A DNA stretch of 64,000 nt from Ceratothoa steindachneri (taxonomy: Eukaryota > Arthropoda > Malacostraca > Isopoda > Cymothoidae), in the NCBI GenBank assembly GCA_963969495.1, contig OZ018323.1:66530460-66594459 (forward strand), read 5' to 3'. Below are positions 13,501-23,347 of the stretch, one piece after another. Both the position numbers and the translations under genes were made by a program. The notes beneath the pieces are model-generated. The model ran no database searches. It was given only the letters and a program-made list of their open reading frames with translations, and was not told the origin of the DNA. Position 1 is the stretch's first letter. Each line of letters begins with the position of its first letter.

Positions 13501-14105
13501 AGGGTGGTTACTTGGAGGGGGTAGATCACAACCTAATAAACACATTGGTTTTTCCAAGCCATCGACCACTATTAATATTTAGTTAGTTGCACTATAAATA
13601 TAGGTTGGATATGGTGATTTGATAAATAGTGGTCCCAATTTAGTCAATTTGAAAGTAACCCGATTGAAATTGGTGTGCGTACCCCACCCTTGATAAATTA
13701 CCATAAGGTTAGGTTGATGTTTATATCAAAGGCAATTTATAGAGCTGATTATCTCGTTACACTCGATCATCAAAACACTTTCATGTTTTGGTGCCTCTGT
13801 TCTTCCAATGTGCATAAAATGGAACCCTTATTGTTTAACTGAGTCATTTGGAACCTCTATTCTTTAAATGCTCCTATATTTTAGTTATTATTTTTTTTCT
13901 TTTGCAGAACTACGGTGCCACTAATGTGATTGTATATATTTCACGTCGAGTTGGAGGTAGTTTGCTGGGACCGGATCGCTATAAGCATTTAAATGACGCT
14001 GCTGATAACGTTCTCGCCACATGTGGATATAGGCCGCAATCGAAGGTGCAGAAAGAGGCCCCGAAACCCGCTAAGAAGGGTAAAAAGGGCAAATATAAGA
14101 AATGA
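445..14105 (+). CDS. IMPACT: IMPACT/YIH1 homologue, six exons (first exon outside window)
   Basis: Exons at 445-564, 6658-6773, 9739-9850, 10046-10167, 10905-11058 and 13908-14105 join without a stop into 273 codons plus TGA (822 nt); intron phases are 0, 2, 0, 2, 0. Residues 1 to about 105 form an RWD domain (EEEV near the start, then PPEYP and YNLNAPW). Residues about 125-238 form the UPF0029/IMPACT domain (GNPIWDRGS, then NTYAYR, GEDGGEPRAG and LLGPDRYKH). The tail is lysine-rich. Aligned from memory to vertebrate IMPACT, exon joins keep spacing exactly. In known family members the RWD domain binds GCN1 and blocks GCN2 activation in the cytoplasm. Two usually conserved spots differ: the W-Y of SRWYGG is R-V, and the glycines of AAGG are replaced by AGKN. 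No start codon is visible, because the exon at 445 opens after an acceptor. Divergence could mean relaxed constraint, but the open frame and splice sites argue for a working gene. Confidence 0.88.
565..1432. other. IMPACT intron sequence, nothing recognised
   Basis: This is intron between two IMPACT exons. Short ORFs on both strands resemble nothing known. Two GTTCGAACC B-box-like palindromes (near 1231 and 1339) suggest old tRNA-derived repeats but no fold can be drawn. Confidence 0.4.
1433..1508. repeat. (TA)n microsatellite
   Basis: About 76 bases of uninterrupted AT dinucleotide repeat inside the IMPACT intron. Confidence 0.97.
1509..2428. other. Intron sequence, nothing recognised
   Basis: AT-rich sequence up to about 1900, then mixed composition. 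Overlapping short ORFs on both strands have no recognisable domains. Confidence 0.3.
2433..3075 (-). mobile_element. Solo-LTR-like dispersed repeat with tRNA-like module, copy 1
   Basis: On the minus strand it starts TGTAGGGGTGCG and ends near CCGGGGATA, flanked by the 4-bp duplication ATCT (2429-2432 and 3076-3079). A second copy lies at 34541-35093 on the plus strand. Both carry a TATA-like ATATAAATAG, then a tRNA-like block opening GGACT and closing AGTCC with a B-box-like GATCGATCC. TG-start ends and 4-bp duplications suggest a solo LTR; the tRNA-like block suggests a SINE. I cannot decide. Confidence 0.65.
3305..4324 (-). pseudogene. Non-LTR retrotransposon reverse transcriptase remnant
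   Basis: The minus-strand pieces are 4324-3914 (charged linker), 3932-3609 (containing PDQWKLAKM and SFRPISL) and 3660-3320 (SKVFEKILAKRVN, then a decayed AFDxVW motif as KAFYKVWN). These are the N-terminal RT motifs of a LINE, in order, with frameshifts and stops. The catalytic YxDD part is missing. The clade is not determined. Confidence 0.75.
4408..5337 (+). mobile_element. Internally deleted mariner transposon
   Basis: Terminal inverted repeats of about 27 bp (TGAGGGGTGGTCAATAAG at the left end, matched by the right-end complement) are flanked by the TA duplication (4406-4407, 5338-5339). The 930-bp length compares with ~1.3 kb for complete mariners. It keeps the transposase ends and lacks the centre, so it is non-autonomous. 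Confidence 0.92.
4584..5271 (+). pseudogene. Mariner transposase, centre deleted
   Basis: 4584-4976 encodes 130 aa of the paired helix-turn-helix DNA-binding half (EKVEHRALIKFLTKEG, then RWNREFRHGRESLEDDPRPG and GISHGSVINII). After a frame change the C-terminal part follows at 4987-5271 (HPPYSPDLAPSDYFLF, then the final YIEK). The catalytic centre with the first two aspartates is gone, and an in-frame TAG lies at 5098-5100. The length deficit, about 120 codons, fits a single internal deletion. No active enzyme is possible. Confidence 0.92.
5340..6648. other. Intron sequence without recognised genes
   Basis: It holds the CA-repeat listed separately. The rest has only short ORFs without known domains. 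Nothing else is supported. Confidence 0.3.
5997..6060. repeat. (CA)n microsatellite
   Basis: A near-perfect CA dinucleotide array that degenerates at its right end into CAAA/CACA variants. Confidence 0.95.
6658..6773 (+). CDS. IMPACT: IMPACT exon: second half of RWD domain
   Basis: The acceptor ttgtcaccag precedes 6658 and the donor gtaagt follows 6773. The exon reads FSMPPEYPSDVPPTYNLNAPW and on to VKIF, ending two bases into an Asn codon (phase 2). The YP-x-x-x-PP-x-Y-x-L-x-APW signature is diagnostic for the RWD domain of IMPACT proteins. Confidence 0.9.
7030..7150 (-). repeat. Possible SINE core
   Basis: On the minus strand it contains GGGGGTCGGTAAAAGGCGAC, which resembles a conserved core I remember from arthropod SINE-like repeats. 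There is no second copy in the window and no clear boundaries, so this is weak. Confidence 0.3.
7452..7509. repeat. (TA)n microsatellite
   Basis: 58 bases of AT dinucleotide repeat in the IMPACT intron. Confidence 0.97.
7510..8480. other. Intron sequence, nothing recognised
   Basis: No repeat pair, domain or splice-like exon was seen here. Confidence 0.3.
8490..9235 (-). pseudogene. Decayed Tc1/mariner-superfamily (IS630-type) transposase
   Basis: Minus-strand fragments in several frames are collinear with this transposase type. About 9235-9080 and 9077-8844 hold MTGEKVVDEKLIRLVVHKD and KMKKRQFLS (second helix-turn-helix). The D1 block is near 8900, then EVAKPWIDQV (8800-8567 ORF), then a block close to the family's SxPAHKxxKTQxW and WPPNSPDLNP (here KTQAWLLENF and WPTNSPNCNP, 8753-8490). 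Frameshifts and altered catalytic motifs make it dead. It lies antisense in an IMPACT intron. Confidence 0.72.
9739..9850 (+). CDS. IMPACT: IMPACT exon: end of RWD domain and charged linker
   Basis: The acceptor cttgttttag precedes 9739; its first base completes the Asn codon split with the previous exon. The sequence ENFGRCIIYFW matches the last RWD helix, and a charged linker (LKEEIQVLK) follows. The donor gtaagc starts at 9851, phase 0. Confidence 0.85.
10046..10167 (+). CDS. IMPACT: IMPACT exon: start of UPF0029 domain
   Basis: The acceptor tatttgaag precedes 10046. The sequence VEELFEVHQGNPIWDRGS begins the IMPACT domain, and VKSEDDVK follows. The donor used must be GTTAGT at 10168, ending two bases into a Lys codon. 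That choice gives a 31-residue span to NTYAYR identical in length to vertebrate IMPACT. The stronger-looking GTAAGA four bases later would put the next exon out of frame. Confidence 0.82.
10653..10697 (+). other. Candidate cryptic (poison) exon in IMPACT
   Basis: A 45-base segment is bounded by cccttcag and gtaggt. Its open frame LIAEIKVLKRESNV resembles the linker of the exon at 9739-9850 (LKEEIQVLKQE). Joined to the 10167 donor it would read into TGA at once, so it cannot be part of the main coding transcript. Confidence 0.35.
10905..11058 (+). CDS. IMPACT: IMPACT exon: core of UPF0029 domain
   Basis: The acceptor ttccccttcag precedes 10905 and the first base completes the split Lys codon. 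The exon reads KAIVQIESCRKVS, then NTYAYRYE and GEDGGEPRAGKNLLQRLV, corresponding to the family's H-N-I-Y-A-Y-R and D-D-G-E-x-A-A-G motifs. The donor gtaagc starts at 11059, phase 0. Confidence 0.87.
11059..13907. other. IMPACT last intron; possible LINE ORF1 debris
   Basis: 2.8-kb intron. Around 12000-13090 the minus strand has charged, decayed coding-like stretches (for example KKNARCMKGRRGRGRTTRQD from 13029) that look like LINE ORF1 debris, without a diagnostic domain. Nothing else was recognised. Confidence 0.35.
13908..14105 (+). CDS. IMPACT: IMPACT last exon: end of UPF0029 domain and basic tail
   Basis: A long pyrimidine tract and tttgcag precede 13908. The exon encodes NYGATNVIVYISRR, then GGSLLGPDRYKHLND, and ends in a lysine-rich tail (PKPAKKGKKGKYKK) before TGA at 14103-14105. 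The GGxLLGPDRxKH block is the hallmark of UPF0029/IMPACT proteins. Confidence 0.92.
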   Translation, partial: NYGATNVIVYISRRVGGSLLGPDRYKHLNDAADNVLATCGYRPQSKVQKEAPKPAKKGKKGKYKK

Positions 14106-14273
14106 CTGTGAGCTATTTCCACCTCTGCCATTGGCTTTATAACGAGAGACCCATTATGTAATTTTTATTCAAAACCTTTGCACTTTTATTTCACTTCCTA
14201 GCATAGCTAGGTATTTTATTTTTCCATGCCGCTAATGTATAATATTAAAAGTAATTTTTTTAAGAGTTCTAAG

Positions 14274-14279
14274 AATAAA
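14274..14279 (+). promoter_or_regulatory. Polyadenylation signal AATAAA
   Basis: A canonical AATAAA lies 169 bases after the IMPACT stop codon and is followed by a T-rich stretch. It is a plausible 3' end for that transcript; no transcript was seen. Confidence 0.6.
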
Positions 14280-14440
14280 CTTTATTTTTTATGATTACAA
14301 TAATTGATAACTAAAGCATTTATTTCATGTGTATCGTCGCCTCAGTGCCTTTTTATATTTAGGTGATTCATATGTGGCAAACTGACTATAAATATTCTTT
14401 TTTTCACAATCGTTTTTCATTTTCACTCATTTTTTTTATA

Positions 14441-14693
14441 CAGTAAACCCTCGATAGAACGAACCAAATTTCTTGTCGTACTCCATCAAGTTTAACGAAC
14501 CGAATTTCGTTAAATCTGATGTAGTCCACTTAACTTTATTAGTAATTACATACTTATTACATATCCATGCAATACAGTCTTTATATACATATTTACGTAT
14601 ACAGATTAACGAACGAACCATCGTTATTTCCATCAGGTTTAACGAACGCCTCCCCGCCCCATATAGTTCGTTATACATATGGAGGGTTTACTG
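14441..14693. mobile_element. pogo/Tigger-type MITE
   Basis: The 253-bp element has ends CAGTAAACCCTC and GAGGGTTTACTG, flanked by TA on both sides (14439-14440, 14694-14695). Subterminal copies of TTAACGAAC occur several times. The CAGTA start and TA target are typical of pogo elements. There is no transposase. Confidence 0.9.
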
Positions 14694-14699
14694 TACTTT

Positions 14700-15066
14700 C
14701 ATTTTAAGCTAAAGTAAAAAAAAAAAAAGTCAATGAGTTGAGGTGTCTTCAATATTTGCGTACCCTGTATGCAGATGGATTTAAATACATAAGTTTTCAC
14801 CTTTTACGAATGTGTGACTGAAGAGAAGAGTCTTTGGTGCCATCTTGCACCCTACATTTAGTTTTTCTTTTCCAATCTGCTCAAACCAGACTATGACAAC
14901 GATGGTGCCAAACATTAAAAATAATTTAATATAACTAAGGAGAAAATATGGAACAAAAATAGGCCAACTTAACTCAACTAGGGGAGTATTTGGACGTATT
15001 CATTTAGGCGAATTTTAATATATATAATCATTGAATTAACGGATTTAGTTTTAGTAACAATCCGCA
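14700..15066. other. No recognised feature
   Basis: AT-rich sequence downstream of the pogo-type MITE. I see no gene or repeat. Confidence 0.3.
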
Positions 15067-15067
15067 A

Positions 15068-15146
15068 TACTAGCTTCCCGGCTAATATAGTGGTTAGCGT
15101 GCCTGCCCAGCAATCGCTGGTTCAGCAGTTCGAATCTCCGTCCGGA
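15068..15146 (+). repeat. tRNA-like sequence, probable SINE head
   Basis: TATAGTGGTTAGCG resembles box A and AGTTCGAATCT box B at normal spacing, and CCGG occurs at both ends. The T-stem and acceptor do not pair fully, so this is a tRNA-derived relic, not a functional tRNA gene. Confidence 0.4.
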
Positions 15147-15429
15147 TTCTTTTTAAGATAACACTATTTACTAAGGGAGGTTACCACTGTGACGGCATCA
15201 CGGTGCGGAGTTGGGGCTTGCACTGACTGACGTCCGCTTGAGAATCTACATAGCTTGATAGGAGGACTAAAAGCAGCAAACTTTTAACAATAATATTTAT
15301 ACTGATTTACCCTGGAGACCACCAAATCGACATAAATGATGTAAAAGCACGAAGAAGAAAAGGGATCTTTGCACACTGACAAGGGAGGAAAGCAAGGTGC
15401 CATTTGGATACGTCGGTGTTCATTGCTGA

Positions 15430-15925
15430 CTAGAAAAAAATCTTCCAGGCGCATCCTGGTTGACTACTCATTACCTGATTATCCTCGTCCTCTCATTCCT
15501 CTCGCTTACCGTCGGCACATTTTTCGACAAAATTCACGGTATCTCATCCTGGTGTCAATGTCACACGCAAGATGGTTGCCCAACGCTTCGTTTGGCCAGG
15601 TATGAATGCCAATGTGGCAAAATGGACCCGTTCATGCCTGCCATGCTAGCGCGCCAAAGTCCATCGCCACACAAAACCTCTGGTCTCTCCCTCTTCCTTC
15701 GTGGCGTATTGACGTCGTTCACGTCGATCTAGTAAGTTCTCTTCCTTACTCGTGGTTGCAATTATCTTCTCGCCATGATCGATCGTTTTACTCGTTGGCC
15801 AGAGGCAGTTCCTATTTCGGACATCAGAGCTTCAACAGTTACTCGAGCCTTCGTCTCAACATGAGTTGCTCGTTTTGGTTTTCCCTCAACGATCATGACT
15901 GATCGTGGCAGCCAATTATAGCTAT
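15430..15925 (+). pseudogene. Ty3/gypsy integrase fragment
   Basis: Across frames it reads SHPGV, then RFVWPGMNANVAKW, CLPCQRAK (HHCC zinc domain), VVHVDLVSSLP (first catalytic Asp) and TDRGSQ at the right end (second Asp). It is the same family as the minus-strand element at 18617-29875, with FLSLTVG shared in the same shifted frame. Frameshifted and truncated, no LTR found. Confidence 0.75.
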
Positions 15926-16034
15926 TGTGATGATTGGTTTAATAACAAACTTGCCTAGATAGCAGCCGTTAAACCTTTATATATGAATTTAAAGATAAAA
16001 ATGAGTTGAAAGAGAAAACGTGATGGAGAATAAT

Positions 16035-16114
16035 TAATTAACATAACAACATAATTTTACGGATGACAAAAGCCACAAGGGCCTATCAAAGGTCATCCGC
16101 ATCTGTCAAAAGCC
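16035..16114 (-). mobile_element. Short 3' end of CR1-like LINE
   Basis: AACATAACAACATAATTTTAC followed by ACGGATGACAAAAGCCACAA matches the 3' terminus seen at 30210, 41092, 43493 and 58128. Only about 80 bases are present, as expected of a severely 5'-truncated insertion. Confidence 0.75.
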
Positions 16115-18146
16115 AGAGAAGAGCTTAGAAGCTGCTACACTTCCACAGCTTGATAAGAAAAGAATCGAATTTAGTTTAAGAAATTCGAATGATATGCGGG
16201 AGAAGATAGTAAGGCAAAGAAAACTTGAGGATATACTTGCAAGGACTGCCCTGCAGTGTAATTTTCCGAAATACAAGTTGGGAGCAACCTTACGTAACGC
16301 AAAACCATTCTTGAGAAAATTGATATTGCTAATTCTATAGGCAGTAAAGGTTGGCCTCGGTGTTATTCGCTTCTCGACGTCGCCATTTATAGTAGTGGTG
16401 TATGTCGATGAATAAGTCACCTCCCCAGACAATCCGTCTATATATACATATATGTATCTATTGGTTGGGAGGAAAGATAAAAGCCACGAGAATATGTATA
16501 TATATACATATATCCTCTAATGTACGTACGCGTCCTTCGCTACGTAAAAGTACGTTCACTTCGTTAAAGTAATCCGTTGATTACGAGGCATAAGAGTGCG
16601 ATTTTACTACAGGAGCCGATAGCGTTTAATGAGTTTACCAAGTTGCAGTTCAAGGATGCATTTAGAGGGAAAACCAAAAATATAATTTTAATAAGTCACT
16701 AGTTAACATATAGGAAATGTAAATAAGGATAATACTGACAGAATATAGATAATTGACAATCGGATAACTAAATTACTTGTTAATTAGCTTTTAAATGGGA
16801 TACTATAAATCAGCTATACAGAATAACAAACTATAAATCAGCAAGGGGCGTTTTACTGAAAGAAGTCACCTCCAGGAAGGGGTTTCTTTAGCGAGTAGGC
16901 GCGGAGGCATGGAGACGGAAAATGGTCGTGATTCTAGGCCGAATATCCTGATGGTGACGAGGATGAAGGGGTGAGTGGACCAGAAGACAAGTTCACAATC
17001 CTCCTTGAAGACGAACGATAGCACCTCTGCTCCAGAGAAGTGTAACCTCGGAAAAACGAGACTGTAAAGCGGGTCGGCGTGAAATCTCATATGGGAAACT
17101 GGAGATCCTTGAGGGGTCCAGATGAGACTAGAGGAATCCCGGCCAATCCTTCGGGGATGAAACGATTCGAAGCTTGCTCTGAACAGAGTAAGCCTTCACA
17201 AAAGAGATGGATCTGCTCGGTGAGATCTAACCTCGATGGTATAAGCGAATACCAGGGACTTGGGGGAAACAGACTGACGATCCGAACCGTAGGCGACGAG
17301 ATCTCAAACTCAATCTGCCGATCGTCGAAAAAACCCAAGGTATTTATAAAACGGCCTTTTTTTTGGTGTTCAATCGCTGAAAGGCACATACGTCTGGGAG
17401 ATGGCTTCTGGCGACTAGAGGGATTAGATTTTGTCGCCCGACACAGGTCTTAATTGTCTCACGATGTGGGTGGGAAATTTTCGGTTAGCATTTCCCCGAC
17501 TACGGAGATAAGCGTTTCATCGGCGAGGTGAATGCTTTTAGCGTCCAACTTAATGAACTACACCTGTGAGGCGCTGACGGATATTCAAATTTTTTTCTTT
17601 AATTTTTCTCTTTGGATTTAGAGCTTACTCCACGTGGAGTTATACTTAGGAGACATAAGGAGGGAAGGAATAAAAAAAATAAAAGACAGGGGTATTCTTC
17701 TTGGCGTCCCTTTCCCTTACAGTGTTTGTGTGGTGGGTCCGGCTGAGAGTGACGTGACAGGTAGCGAGGGAGAGTAGGTAGTAGGCCTACTTTTTTCTTC
17801 AAATCGAATTAGTTCTGATTCCAAAAGTTTTTCGCCGGGAATACACGTTTAGGCTGGGTTCCATAAGGTGACTCTGTAATCACCGATTAAAGAAAAAAAA
17901 CTTAGAAAAGAAGGTGGCGATAAGTAGGTTTCATTCTTAGCTTGGGCCTACCAAAATGGGAGCAAGCGGAACTGTTCGAGTCCTACGCGACTGTGTAAGT
18001 TTTCTGTTAAAGCTATATAACCGAGTCTAAAGGCGCCAGGATTCAAGGACGAGGGAACTGATTCGTGACGTTAATGAGAGCAATAGGCTGCTGACAGATG
18101 ACATGACTGATTGTCTCTCTGTATCTTAGTCTCTCTCATCTGTGTG

Positions 18147-18149
<3 letters not shown>
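16115..18149. other. Unassigned sequence
   Basis: Includes a TATATACATATA-rich patch (16438-16515) and moderately GC-rich sequence at 16860-17460 with short ORFs on both strands. No domain was recognised. Confidence 0.3.

Positions 18150-18216
<67 letters not shown>
18150..18216. repeat. (TA)n microsatellite
   Basis: 67 bases of AT repeat. Confidence 0.97.
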
Positions 18217-18219
<3 letters not shown>

Positions 18220-18616
18220 GTTTTCAAGGGGCGTGACCTTTTTCACTTGACCTGGATGCGGGGTGGAGCCCAAAGATAAAAAAAAATGTTTGTCAGTTCT
18301 TTCGTTGGGCGGAGCTACAAAAGTTATGTGCATCTAATGAACCTACATATTTGTCCACGTTTTGGGCCTATCCTGTATCAGAGAGATCGATTGCCTTTCA
18401 CAGTTCCTCGGAAATTTTAACCGGTCAAGACCTAAATGCACTACCCTGTACTTGTTCAGCTTGTCGCTGTTATCTATCATTGTGGCAGCTGTTTCCTAGC
18501 GTGCGTATGTTTGTGTGTGGCCGTGTAAGAGACTCTGGTGATTCGATTTGGTCTATTGATATTTTCTTAATAAATATACAATTGTGATATATTATTTCTC
18601 TATATTTTCCATTGGC

Positions 18617-19462
18617 TCACTAGCTATTCGAAAACCATTACCTTAAATTTGTTGAATTGGATTAAATAGTCGTCTGCTAATATTTAGGCCTAACGACTGA
18701 AGGGAACTAAATTTAGAAAACTTCGAGCACTAGGTTTATAAGAAAACGGACGATAAACAAAATAAATATATTTATAAAATGAACGAATGCACAATGATAG
18801 AATTGAATTAGGAAATGACTAGTGAGCGGTAATTACAATTATACGAATGAATGATATAATTAAATTGAGAATTGTTAAGGAATACAACGTAAATATAATT
18901 GAAATATGGATTGAAATGTAAGGTGAAGTGAGGTAAGGTAAGATAACTAGGGTGAGGTAATTGTAGAGTAACTAAGGTAACTATGATAGCTTGTAAACTA
19001 TGATGGACTTTGAATTGGAATCTTTATGCTCAGAATGACGAGAGACGAGTGAGGAATATTTATGTTCAATGTGGTTGAGCTGAAAGCGTGTTAGTTTGTG
19101 TATTTGACTAAAGTAAGTGTTGCCGAAAAGAATGTATCATAGCCATGATTTTTAGATGGCAATTATATATTACAAAGATATATTGAAAATACATTAACAA
19201 AATATTTGAGATTTTGGATTGATTAATTATTTATATATAACTAAGTTGAGATTTTACATAAGATTTAATAGAAATTATAGAAATTAAATGGGAAAATAAA
19301 TAGATAATTTTACTTGAATATAAAAAGGAAAGTAGGCTAATATTTATGCACAAGGTACATTACGTTAAAATGATATTAGGTAATGGTAATATTTAAATTG
19401 ATGCAATGGAATATTTATACATGTAATATTTTATAGGAATGCAAGAGGGCATTGCTATAACA
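18617..19462 (-). repeat. 3' LTR of the decayed gypsy element
   Basis: 846 bp, AT-rich, closely similar over its full length to 27345-28033 plus 29717-29875. The minus-strand start is TGTTATAGCAATGCCC. The other end is degraded, so the left boundary rests on the TGGC duplication. Confidence 0.82.
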
Positions 19463-19479
19463 CTATCCCCCTTTTTTAT

Positions 19480-22400
19480 TTAAGACCCGCTGTCAGAGTA
19501 ACGCCAAGGCCTTCTGACGACGTGACTGGAGCGTTTGACAGTGCCATTGGTTTGGCTGCGAGGGCACAGATTGGTTGTGACAGTGCCAGTAGCGTTGGAT
19601 GAGGCCCCGATACGAGAGAAGGTTGATGGAGCGAAAGTGATCCGCTTGTTGGTTCCTTCCGAGATGGTGCCAAGCGGGATGTGGGAGTCTTGTATCCCGT
19701 TGTCCGCTGACGGAGTGATCATGGGGGAGAGATTTGCTCCTATCTGACCACTTCTGCCTACGAGGATTCCCTCAACAAAAGAGGAAGAGGCAGCAAAACG
19801 GAAGGTTTAGTTGGAATAGAAGGGGTGGTTAAAAGGGTGGGGTTGAGATTGTTTTGCGGGATTACTGTACCATAAAGGGGTTTAGTAGGAGGGAAATGAG
19901 GTTAAAGTGGTTCTAGATGAACATTTTCGGTATAAGCGGGTTTCAGGCGGTCGAGAGAGACAGTATCTTGCCTAGTGCCAAGCTTTAGGACGAAGAACTT
20001 CGGCTACCTGAAAATGACAAGAAAGGGTCCGTCATAGACTGATTACAACGAAGTGCGAGTTAAATCGCGACGGACGAAAACATGGGAGCATGTTGTCATC
20101 TCCTTCGGCAGGGAGGTTTTATGATTAGCAGGCACTCGAGGGGCAGTTGGCCTTACTTCAGCCATCACCCGTACAAGATTATGTACGTATGAAGAATGTA
20201 GAGGTCGGTCAGAGGAAGAAAAGAATTGACCGGGTAGACGAAGTTGAGTACCGTAAACTAATTCCGCTGCAGAGCAAGCCAGATCCCCTTTCAAGGACGA
20301 GCCAATGCCAAGGAGAATCAAAGGTAGCTTGTCCACCCAAGTGATGTTTGGATCGGTGGAGCGTAAGCTTGCTTTAATGGTTCGAATCAGACTTTCTACC
20401 TTAGAGTTACTCTGGAAATTATAGCTTCTAGTACGAATGCGAAAGGAGCCAAGCACTGACATCAGTGCATCCTATTGGTGGACTTCACCAAAACGAGCAC
20501 CCATGCTGAGACGAAGGCTCGAGGGACAGTGGAAGCTCTGATGTCCGAGATAGGAACCGCCTCTGGCCAGTGAGTAAAACGTTCGATCATGGTGAGAAGA
20601 TAATTGCAACCAGGGGAGTAAGGAAGATGACCTAATAGTTCAACGTGAACGGCGTCAAAACGTGACATGGAAGGCACGAGCGAGTCCATTTTACCTCGTT
20701 AGCATTCATACTTGGCCAAACGAAGCGTTGTACAACGAGCTTGCGTGTGGCATTGACGCCAGGATGAGAAATACCATTAATTTGGTCGAAAATGCGCCGA
20801 CGGTAAGCGAGAGGAATGAGAGGCCGATGACAGTCAGAAATTGAATAGTCATCCAGGATGCCAGGATGTGCCTGGAAGGACTGTCCGGCAAGTCGATCTC
20901 GCGAACAACGAGTTGAGAAGAATGAAGCAGTGTTTGTGTGTCTTCATCTTGTTCCTGGGCAAGCGCTATTTTTGTATGATCGATGGGCGCAGTGTAGGAG
21001 AGTTGCCTGCCCGAAATCGATGAAATGCCAGAGAGCCCGTCCGGTACGAAGTTTGAAGAACCAGGAACGTAGCGAATATCGTTCGTCATCTGCAGGATGA
21101 AGTCAAAATGACGAGTGTCAACTGCAGTGTGTACTGACGAAGTACTACGAGACGAACATGCACGAACCAAGGGCATATGGTCAGTAAAAATAGTAAATTC
21201 ACGCCTTTATAAATGATGGCGGAAGTGGCGGACAGCAAGATATATTCCGAGGAGTTCTCGGGAGAACGTTCAATATATCTTTTGAGCGTCTGTAAGAGCG
21301 CGAGAGAAGAAAGCAGGAGGTTGCCATTGATAACCAACTTTCTGCTGCAAAGTTGAACCTACGTGGGTTGAGGATGTGTCAGAGGCGACGCTGATGGGAG
21401 CTCCTGGAAAAGGATTAGCCAGTTCCGCAGCGCGGGCAATAGCCTATTTGGTGCGAGAGAATGAATCGCACGCCTCAGCAGACCATTCAAGAGGAGAGTT
21501 CTTTTTGGTCTTGGTGAGCATAGAGTTGATAGGTTGCATAACCTGGGCACATTTAGGGATGTATCTGTGGTAGAAATTTACCATGCCACAGTAACTCCTG
21601 AGTTGCTTGCGTGATGTAGGACGAGAAAAGTTTCGCATCGCCGTAACTTTATCTTCGAGTGGGCTAATCCCTGCACTTGAGACATGGTACCCCCAAAATA
21701 AGAGTTGCGGGACACCAAAGAGGTGCTTGGAGGCCTTTAGTACGATAACGTACTCCCGAAGACGAGAAAAAACATGGCGAAGGTGAGAAAGGTGTTCATC
21801 CAGTGAGTAAGATGATATTAGGTCATCGATGTAGCAAAATACGAAAGGAAGACTCCTAAGAACTTGATTCATAAAGCGCTGGAAAGTTTGACTAGAGTTA
21901 CGCAATCCATATGGTATTTTGACCATTTTAAAAGCACCAAACAGAATGGTGATGTTAGTCTTTGCGACATCATCTGGGTGAATAGGGATTTGGTTGAATG
22001 TACGAACCAGATCCAAGCGAGAAAAAATCGCACAGCCATGGATAGACGAGGTGAAATCGGCTAACTACGGCAAGGAATAGCGATCAGGAATCGTCACAGC
22101 GTTAAGAGCTCTGTAATACCCAACTGCTCTGAATTCCCCCTGGCGTGGATTTGGGCACAATGTGAAGTGGAGAGGCCCACGGAGAAAAAGAAGGCCTACA
22201 AATGCCAGTATCTATCATGAATTGGAATTCACGCATAGCAGAGAGTTTATCAAGTGCTAGACGGCGTGGCCGTGTGAATACAGGACCTCCGGTTGTCTCG
22301 ATCCGATCAACCACACTATGTTTAATGGGCTTGTCCTTCGAAGGTTGAAAGGTGAGCTCAGGAAACTCCTGAAGAAGTCGCTGAAATGGTGGCTCGGTGG

Positions 22401-22733
22401 ATGGGAAAGGAATAGAGAGGAGGGAACTCTGAGAAGGTGAGTACGAATCTGAGACAGTGAGGAGAGTTTTGCGGTCGCCAAGCTTGCGTTGACGAGAATC
22501 AACCAAGAGGTCGTGAGTCGAAAGGAACTCGAGGCCCAATATTGGACAATATACCTCGGCCATGATGAAAGTCCATCTAAAAAATCGACGGAGACCGAGT
22601 GAGACTTGAGGTTACGCCTTCCATAGGTCCTAATATTGGTCGAATTGGCTGCCTCCAGAACTAAATCTGAAGAGGCAGAAACTTTGTTAGCCTTAGAAAT
22701 TGGTATGAAACTGCATTCAGCACCAGCGACCAC
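19480..22733 (-). pseudogene. gypsy pol: protease, RT, RNase H, integrase, broken
   Basis: Minus-strand ORF pieces, in order: protease tail (CPILGLEFLSTHDLLVD, near 22550); pre-RT linker; RT 22016-21444 (MDLVRTFNQIPIHPDD, FCYIDDL, then FYHRYIPKCAQVMQPI); RNase H and zinc domain 21176-20706 (IRYVPGSSNFVPDGLS); integrase 20689-20043 (VHVELLGHLPYSPG, RFTHWPEAVP, then VESLIRTIKASL). The first integrase Asp is Glu and the segment with the second catalytic Asp appears deleted. Frameshifts and stops are frequent, so the element is long dead. Confidence 0.88.
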
Positions 22734-23347
22734 CAGGAATGAAAAAACAGAAAGTGGGTCAAAAATACGAAATGGAGGACATACCTGAGGAAATGATGTG
22801 TAGGCAGAGGATGTAGACCCTTTTGACCTATGCCTTTCTAGTTTAAAGTTTGTGATTGAGAGGCTGGAGTGAGAGGAATGCGAGAATTTGAAGGTTGGGA
22901 AATTGAAATTTGAGGATTTTGAGAAAGTAGTTGAGTTGGGTGAAGTGAGAAAACTGGAGGTTTGAGGTTAGTAGAAGGTCCTGGTTCCAAATATGTGCAC
23001 GGTTGCAAGCATTTTAGACCTTGTGCACCATATTTGTTGTAGTACCCGCACCACTGAGTTGAATGAGAGGAAAAGGAAACGTTATGCTTCGGGAGACTAC
23101 TTGGCGCAGTATGTGAAGAATCTTAACGGTGGCTACAAGAATGTGTACAGCGTTGTACCCGTACCTTTGATGATACCAGCATATGCCCTGATGGTGTGGA
23201 AGGTTATATGAATGGGCTGAAGAATGAGGTTGAAAATTTTGCTGTCTCTCACCGTGCTGGTGGAAGGAGGTGCGTGTCGGTGCTCGTCCTGATAGCGGTG
23301 GTGCAATAAAACTCTGCGGCCTGCCTCAACAAATAACCATACAATGG

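Noticed and set aside
15068..15146. Functional tRNA gene
   Set aside because: Box-like elements are present but the T-stem and acceptor do not pair; more likely a SINE head.
18610..18625. LTR boundary defined by canonical TG...CA ends
   Set aside because: That end is degraded in both LTRs; the boundary is placed by the TGGC duplication and stays approximate.
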